A stretch of 64,000 nt of DNA from Epiperipatus broadwayi (lineage: Eukaryota > Onychophora > Udeonychophora > Euonychophora > Peripatidae), in the NCBI GenBank assembly GCA_028023455.1, contig JAQFVV010012441.1, positions 6,283,544 through 6,347,543 of the forward strand, written 5' to 3'. The notes beneath the pieces are model-generated. The model worked only from the letters and a program-made list of their open reading frames with translations, did no database searches and was not told where the DNA came from. Of this stretch, positions 59,463 through 64,000 are shown in pieces; within the stretch, counting starts at the first letter, position 1; every line of letters starts with the position of its first letter. Position numbers and translations under genes: made by a program.

Positions 59463-60143
59463 ATGGAAGAGGAAATTATTATTAAAAAGAATTGTTTATA
59501 TGTAAAATTATTTGTCAGATATGTTGATGATTGTTTATTTGTAGTTGAGAATGATAAATTGAAGGAATTTGTAAATGAGTTTAAGTGTTTTGATCCTTCT
59601 ATAAAATTTGTGTTAGAAGGAGGGGGGTTAGATTTTGGTAAGTTAAAATTTTTAGATCTTTTGGTGATTAGAAATGTAGAAACTAATTGTTTATTGTGCA
59701 GCCATTTAGTTAAAAGTAAAGAATTAAGATCTATAATTAAACCTGATAGCTATCAGTCTGTATCTCATAAAATAGCTGCTTTAAGGAATTATTGTCATAG
59801 AAATATTAAATTAAATAATTCTAATGGGGTTGCTTTGTTTCAGAAATATCAATTTTATAAAGAATACTTGAGTGTTGGATACTCTGATAAATTTGTTAAA
59901 AGTATTTTATTTAATAGTAATATTTGTAAGGATGTAAAGGTTAGAGAAAAATATGATTTTATTTCTTTGCCATTTAAATTGTCTTCTTATAAAATTGTGT
60001 ATAGAAATAGTATATTGTTTGGAAATAAGAAAATTGCTTGGAAAAGGGGTGTTACATTGAATAATTTATTAAATAATACAAAAGAAGTTTTTGATAGAAA
60101 GACTATTCCTGGTGTAGTATATTTTATTCCTTGTTTATTGTAA
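59463..60143 (+). pseudogene. Penelope-like RT palm end and thumb (right copy), frameshifted
   Basis: Starts MEEEIIIKKNCLYVKLFVRY, then VDDCLFVVENDKLKEFVNEF with the YVDD catalytic pair intact, and continues in line with the left copy through FDRKTIPGVVYFIPCLL. A 2-base deletion compared with the left copy (at about 60137-60140) shifts the frame and stops the protein in the middle of the GIY-YIG domain. The first Met is only a convenient start, as the upstream RT is cut off by the palindrome centre. Confidence 0.88.
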
Positions 60144-60438
60144 GAAGGTTTACATAGGTCAGAGTAGTTTGAGTTTAAATGAAAGAATAAAGGTTCATAA
60201 AAGTAGAGTTAAAAATAGATATCTTAGTTCTGCTTTGTATGTCCATGAAAAAGATACAGGACACACTATTGATTTTGATGAAGCTAAGGTTGTCTTCTTT
60301 GAGAGAAATGAAATCAAAAAAAGAATTAAAGAGTCTTTATTATTGAAAATTTATTATTCTGAAGCAATTAACTTATTTAAGAGTTCTTTTAATATTAAGG
60401 GTGGATGGGAAGTGAATGGATTTGTGGGTAGTTTTTAA
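60144..60438 (+). pseudogene. Remainder of GIY-YIG endonuclease (right copy, shifted frame)
   Basis: After the frameshift, KKVYIGQSSLSLNERIKVHK resumes, followed by SRVKNRYLSSALYVHEKDTG, HTIDFDEAKVVFFERNEIKK and RIKESLLLKIYYSEAINLF, ending GFVGSF at 60438. Without the frame break this copy would encode the same endonuclease as the left one. Confidence 0.87.
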
Positions 60439-60621
60439 TATTATATATATTGTGTAGTTTTTGTAGTTATTTACACTTGAAAAGTCTGCTTGTAGCAGTG
60501 AAACCTTAGGTTGTGTTTTTATATTATTTTTATGCTGGTCTGGTTTAATTTTGGATTTGGGGTAGTTTTGATTTTATATTGACTAGTGTAGCTTTATGCT
60601 TGTATTGTTTATATATATATT

Positions 60622-60657
60622 GAAATGGTAAATCTGATTCAGATTTGCCATTTCACA
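60622..60657. repeat. Perfect short hairpin GAAATGGTAAATCTGA/TCAGATTTGCCATTTC
   Basis: About 16-bp arms, one mismatch, just outside the right PLE end after a (TA)n run. It might be a terminator-like or element-edge structure; not enough to assign a role. Confidence 0.5.
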
Positions 60658-61204
60658 GTCTGATCCACCTAATTATTTATTTTACTAATGTTTGCTTTTT
60701 TATTAATCTAATAAAAAAAAACATATATTAACATTTTTTTAACTATTCTGAATAAATCGCTAAAATTTATTTTGGATAGTATTATTGTACTAATACACTA
60801 AATTATTCTAGTTTTATTATTAAAAAGAAAAAAATTCAAGTAATACATTTTGAATTTTTTTATATATTTCATATATATATGTTTAAAATATTTTATTTTT
60901 TTCAGTTAAAGAATCCAAGATGGCCTTTTCTGAAAGATTTGCACCTCGATAAGAAGTTTAAAATAAATGTTTAAATTAAAAACACTTAAAAATTACCAAA
61001 AATACATTTTATTTTGGAATTTCTATTGATTAATTACTAGAGATTCTACATCGTTATCTCAAAATAAAAACTAACAAAAAAATTATATCGAAATCTATTG
61101 ATCCTTATTGAGGTACAAACTTTCTAAAATTAGAATAAAAGCATAATTTCTATTGTTTCTAAAAGAAGATCACCTACGGCAGCAGAGAAATGGTATAAGA
61201 TTAA

Positions 61205-61220
61205 GAAGTTATAAATAGTG
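61205..61220 (+). promoter_or_regulatory. Candidate TATA box (TATAAATA)
   Basis: TATAAATA at 61210-61217 stands at the start of a stretch with clearly lower AT content. A transcription start would fall near 61240-61250, just ahead of the AAGAAAACAGCCAGAG segment. In such AT-rich DNA TATA motifs are common, so the weight comes from the following exon-like region. Confidence 0.3.
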
Positions 61221-61239
61221 GTCCTTTTTAGAGGAGAAA

Positions 61240-61436
61240 GAAAACAGCCAGAGAACAGACAGAAAGAAAGTTATAGAAGTCTCCACACCATGACAAGCGA
61301 GTAGTAAAAAGGGTAGATCACCGTCTATTTTCCTCCTGATACCTGAAATTTTCCATTATGCTACTGTCAACCTGCCTTCAGAGAAACCATTTGCCATCAA
61401 CATTCACCCACAGACCTCTTTCCAGGGAACTCCAAG
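61240..61436 (+). other. Candidate first exon (5' UTR plus 27 codons) ending at a splice donor
   Basis: About 200 bases with near-balanced composition, unlike the surroundings. ATG at 61358 opens MLLSTCLQRNHLPSTFTHRP and runs without a stop to CTCCAAG|GTAAAA at 61437, a good 5' splice site. No similarity recognised. It may equally be an unrelated low-AT repeat remnant. Confidence 0.3.
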
Positions 61437-61449
61437 GTAAAATGCTGAA

Positions 61450-62235
61450 GAGCTTAAAATTTATACTTTCATCAAGATGTTAGAAGCTACTATCATTAGA
61501 ATGTAAATATAATTTTCTAAAGCTAAAAAAAAGAATGTTTAAAGTTATTGTTTTTGATAATCTTTTAGTTGATTCTTTAACTCTTTTCTTTTAAATTATA
61601 ATGTTTTCCATAACTCAAGCTCACCATAATTTTCAATTTTTAATATATTTAATTATTTAAATATGAATTTATTTATTTGTTTTATAGTAATTTTAGCATG
61701 AGATTTCATGCATTGATTTTTTTTTATTTTGACAAACATCACGTGGGGCTCAAAGAGAGTAATATGCTAAGAGCGCAAATTATGCTTACTAGTGGACGGG
61801 AATGTTAACAAAGAACGATTTAATTTTAAAATAAAATAATTCTGATCTAATTTTATTTTGCAAGTGAAGTTATGTTGAATATATATATATATGTCAAAAT
61901 AAACATCCCATATTTATTTAAATAGTTTATTATAGATTTCCCAGAATGAGATTCTATTATTTTATATTTCTGCAATTTAAACAAAAAGTAATATGCTATA
62001 GATTTTGACCTAGTAACAGTGCCGCTGGATAGTGTCAGTTAATTATCATGCCTTTTTTTAAATTAGGAAAGAGGGAAGAGGGGATTTATTTGAGAAATAA
62101 ATTTCCTTATTTCTATATGTATGTTTTTTTTTCCATAGGTTAAATATTTACATAAAGTAGTTGTTTACACAGGTTGATCTCTATGCAGTATTAGATCATT
62201 TTAAAGCTATTTAATTATAATTTGTTCGTATTTAA
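61450..62235. other. AT-rich intergenic DNA, no gene seen
   Basis: Nothing recognised. Confidence 0.4.
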
Positions 62236-62239
62236 TGAT

Positions 62240-62560
62240 TATAATATCTCAGGTTAATAAAGAATGCTTGGAGTATCATGGACAGACCTAAAATGGTCAT
62301 TGATTTGGTGGTGCGGAGTTAAGCTTTTGATTTTGCATACGTCTGTTGAATCGGATAGCGTAGTTGAGATAGAGTGGGTTTGGCCTGCATGGTACTCATA
62401 TAGGCAGGCATGTTGACTCTCCGTAAATCCTTTCTTCAATCAGTATATGGACACAAAATGTGGACGTATCGATTTTCCTTTTTTATTCTTCATTGGAATA
62501 GGCATGCGAGGGCCCATAATCTGGCTTGTATGTCCTACCTATGTTTTTTTCTCTCCTTTG
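62240..62560. other. Less AT-rich island, unrecognised
   Basis: Composition rises toward 45% G+C over ~300 bases. The minus strand is open at 62254-62439 (HACLYEYHAGQTHSISTTLS, then TPHHQINDHFRSVHD). No motif recognised. Could be an exon remnant or an unrecognised repeat. Confidence 0.28.
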
Positions 62561-63599
62561 CATTCAGATATTTATTAACCCGACATTGCTTTGCTTTTTT
62601 TTTGCCTATCTAATATGTAAGCCATAGGGAAATGATTCTACTGAAAGGATCTTCGAACTGAGTAATTAACTCTTTTGTTTGTTTTCATAATTAGTTAAAA
62701 TTGTTTGATTTTGGCTATTTCACATTATATTTTGTTATCGGTATGATTTTAGTTGTAAGTCCAACTAAAATGGCTTGTTTGCTTGATAATTAACTAATCT
62801 ATTTTTTTTTTTTTGTTATAACAGCTTACAGTTTTAATCACTGTAAAGTTAGTTATAAGCTATTCCAGCAAAGTCCACTAATGTCATAAAACATTAGTTA
62901 TTGAAAATATAAATTATTATTTTTATAAAGAGAAATAAAATCAATTCTATTTTTATATGTTAGTGGAGTAAGACATCAAATTAGTCTTATTATAACCATT
63001 TATTTAATTAATGTCGTTTCCAATAGAAAATGTTTTGTTTAAATCTTATTCTAATTATTTCCATTGATATCCATTTTTAAATAAAATGTTTTTTTTTTTT
63101 AAATCCTTTCTTTGTAAAAAGTAATAAAACATTTATTCTTCATATACTGCAGTCAGGCAAATGTTTAGACCTACTGCTGTATTATAAGCTTGTACTAAAT
63201 GCTCACGGATAATATTAAAACCAGTGATCATTTAATTATAATATCGTTTTGCTATTTTAAAATGAAAATAAATGTAAACAAAAGTAAAAGTGTATAAACT
63301 TAACAAAATAAGTTGTACAAACCCAATAATGTCAATGTTAACCGCTAATATAAATAAACTTGTCATGAACTGGTATAATTAAAAAGTTAATATAAAGATT
63401 GTATTTTTTTTAAAGAGCTTGAGTTAAATATGACTGTAAGATGTTTAGTGATTTTTAAATATATATATAACTAAAACAAAACTTCCAGTGTTCCTTGAAT
63501 CATTTTCTTTTCTTTTATTTTAAATAATTTTTGCTTTTTAAATATATCTATTAATCAACCACCCAAGTTCTCATTTAAATATAATAAAATTAAATCTCA

Positions 63600-63800
63600 T
63601 GCTTTAAGACCCAGCTGCCGGCATGGTGAAAGTAAAGGAATTCGATCATATTGTCGAGAAAGGCTATTGATTAGATCTTTGACCTGGGGATATAGGTAAA
63701 TAGGGCAGAATCCACAATGTACCTGACTTATATATCTTGTGGTCTGACTCGAGGTACTTTACCTGTAATCAGGGGTTTGTTAGATCGATATGCGTTTTTC
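63600..63800. other. Less AT-rich island, unrecognised
   Basis: GACCCAGCTGCCGGCATGGTG to AATCAGGGGTTTGTTAGATCG stands out in composition from AT-rich flanks. It contains TACCTGACTT and TTTACCTGTAATC blocks, no open frame of note and no tRNA-like box pair. Confidence 0.28.
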
Positions 63801-64000
63801 AACCGGTACAATATATATATATTCCTTTAACTAAATGTGAATTGACTTAAATGATTAGTTTTTTCTTTAAATTTAGTAAATAATTTTACTTGACCCTTGA
63901 CAATTTTATTAATAAGAAAAAATTATAAACTTAATAATATGTCAGTAAGAAAAAAAAACAAAATTGTTCAGCCAGTTGCGAAGCATGTTGAAGTATCTAT

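Larger units (their letters stand above)
58203..60577. mobile_element. Head-to-head Penelope-like pair, best-preserved copies
   Basis: The outer ends match exactly in inverted order (AATCAAAACTACCCC at 58209 and GGGGTAGTTTTGATT at 60557), and the arms run to about 59448/59449 with few differences. The left copy is minus, the right plus. The left copy includes about 150 bp more 5' RT sequence. Comparison of the two encoded proteins shows only about a dozen differences over ~270 aligned residues, so the pair is younger than the others or has been homogenised. Confidence 0.92.

Overview
This window is animal nuclear DNA. It is strongly AT-rich (about three quarters A+T by eye), crowded with short (TA)n runs, long microsatellites and retroelement debris, and has no intact host gene. 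Eukaryotic hallmarks include RTE-type and Penelope-like (PLE) reverse transcriptases, tRNA-derived SINEs with A-tails and target-site duplications (TSDs), and degenerate pol III box A/B sequences. The combination suggests an invertebrate metazoan; I cannot name the phylum from sequence alone.

Layout. 1-2505: a 5'-incomplete RTE-type LINE (endonuclease, RT, C-terminal domain) ending in a (TGA)n tail. 2504-5337: a head-to-head PLE pair abutting that tail. 5338-8820: AT-rich DNA, a homopolymer-rich block that looks like poor base calling, and a SINE. 8820-20000: a cluster of further PLE palindromes (8820-9945, 11768-12870, 12900-14347, 16430-17695, 17985-18850, 19485-19815), hairpins and a hammerhead-bearing repeat. 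20000-32400: mostly AT-rich filler with two RTE 3' fragments, a SINE, weak tRNA-like sequences, a second hammerhead locus (27190-28040) and a foldback element. 32420-33972: an internally deleted PLE with a long repeat-containing N-terminal ORF. 35845-37615: an array of ~415-bp units with hammerhead-like folds. 39780-43410: a decayed, unrecognised coding region split by a PLE palindrome. 46300-49270: a decayed LINE-type ORF1 with a CCHC knuckle, interrupted by about 210 bp of (ATT)n. 49500-57800: microsatellites, three SINEs and a palindrome with two hammerhead ribozymes. 58203-60577: the best-preserved PLE pair. 61200-61440: a possible promoter plus first exon.

Most interesting are two families of self-cleaving-ribozyme-like motifs. 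At 51186-51244 (-) and 51348-51406 (+) both core boxes of a type I hammerhead (CUGAUGA and GAAA) are present, with stem I, stem II and a tiny stem III, and copies elsewhere show compensatory changes in stem I. In the 27.2-28.0 kb and 15.1 kb copies a tRNA-like segment lies next to the ribozyme. The second family (36-37.5 kb) has hammerhead-type stems I, II and III in a ~415-bp array, but its core is altered. Hammerheads are known in PLEs, in schistosome SINE-like repeats and in animal retrozymes, so the class is not new; these families may be.

A second theme is that nearly every PLE here is half of a palindrome, with two copies head to head and both 3' ends outward. This is compatible with the inverted partial copies and pseudo-LTRs known for PLEs, but its consistency across divergent families is striking.
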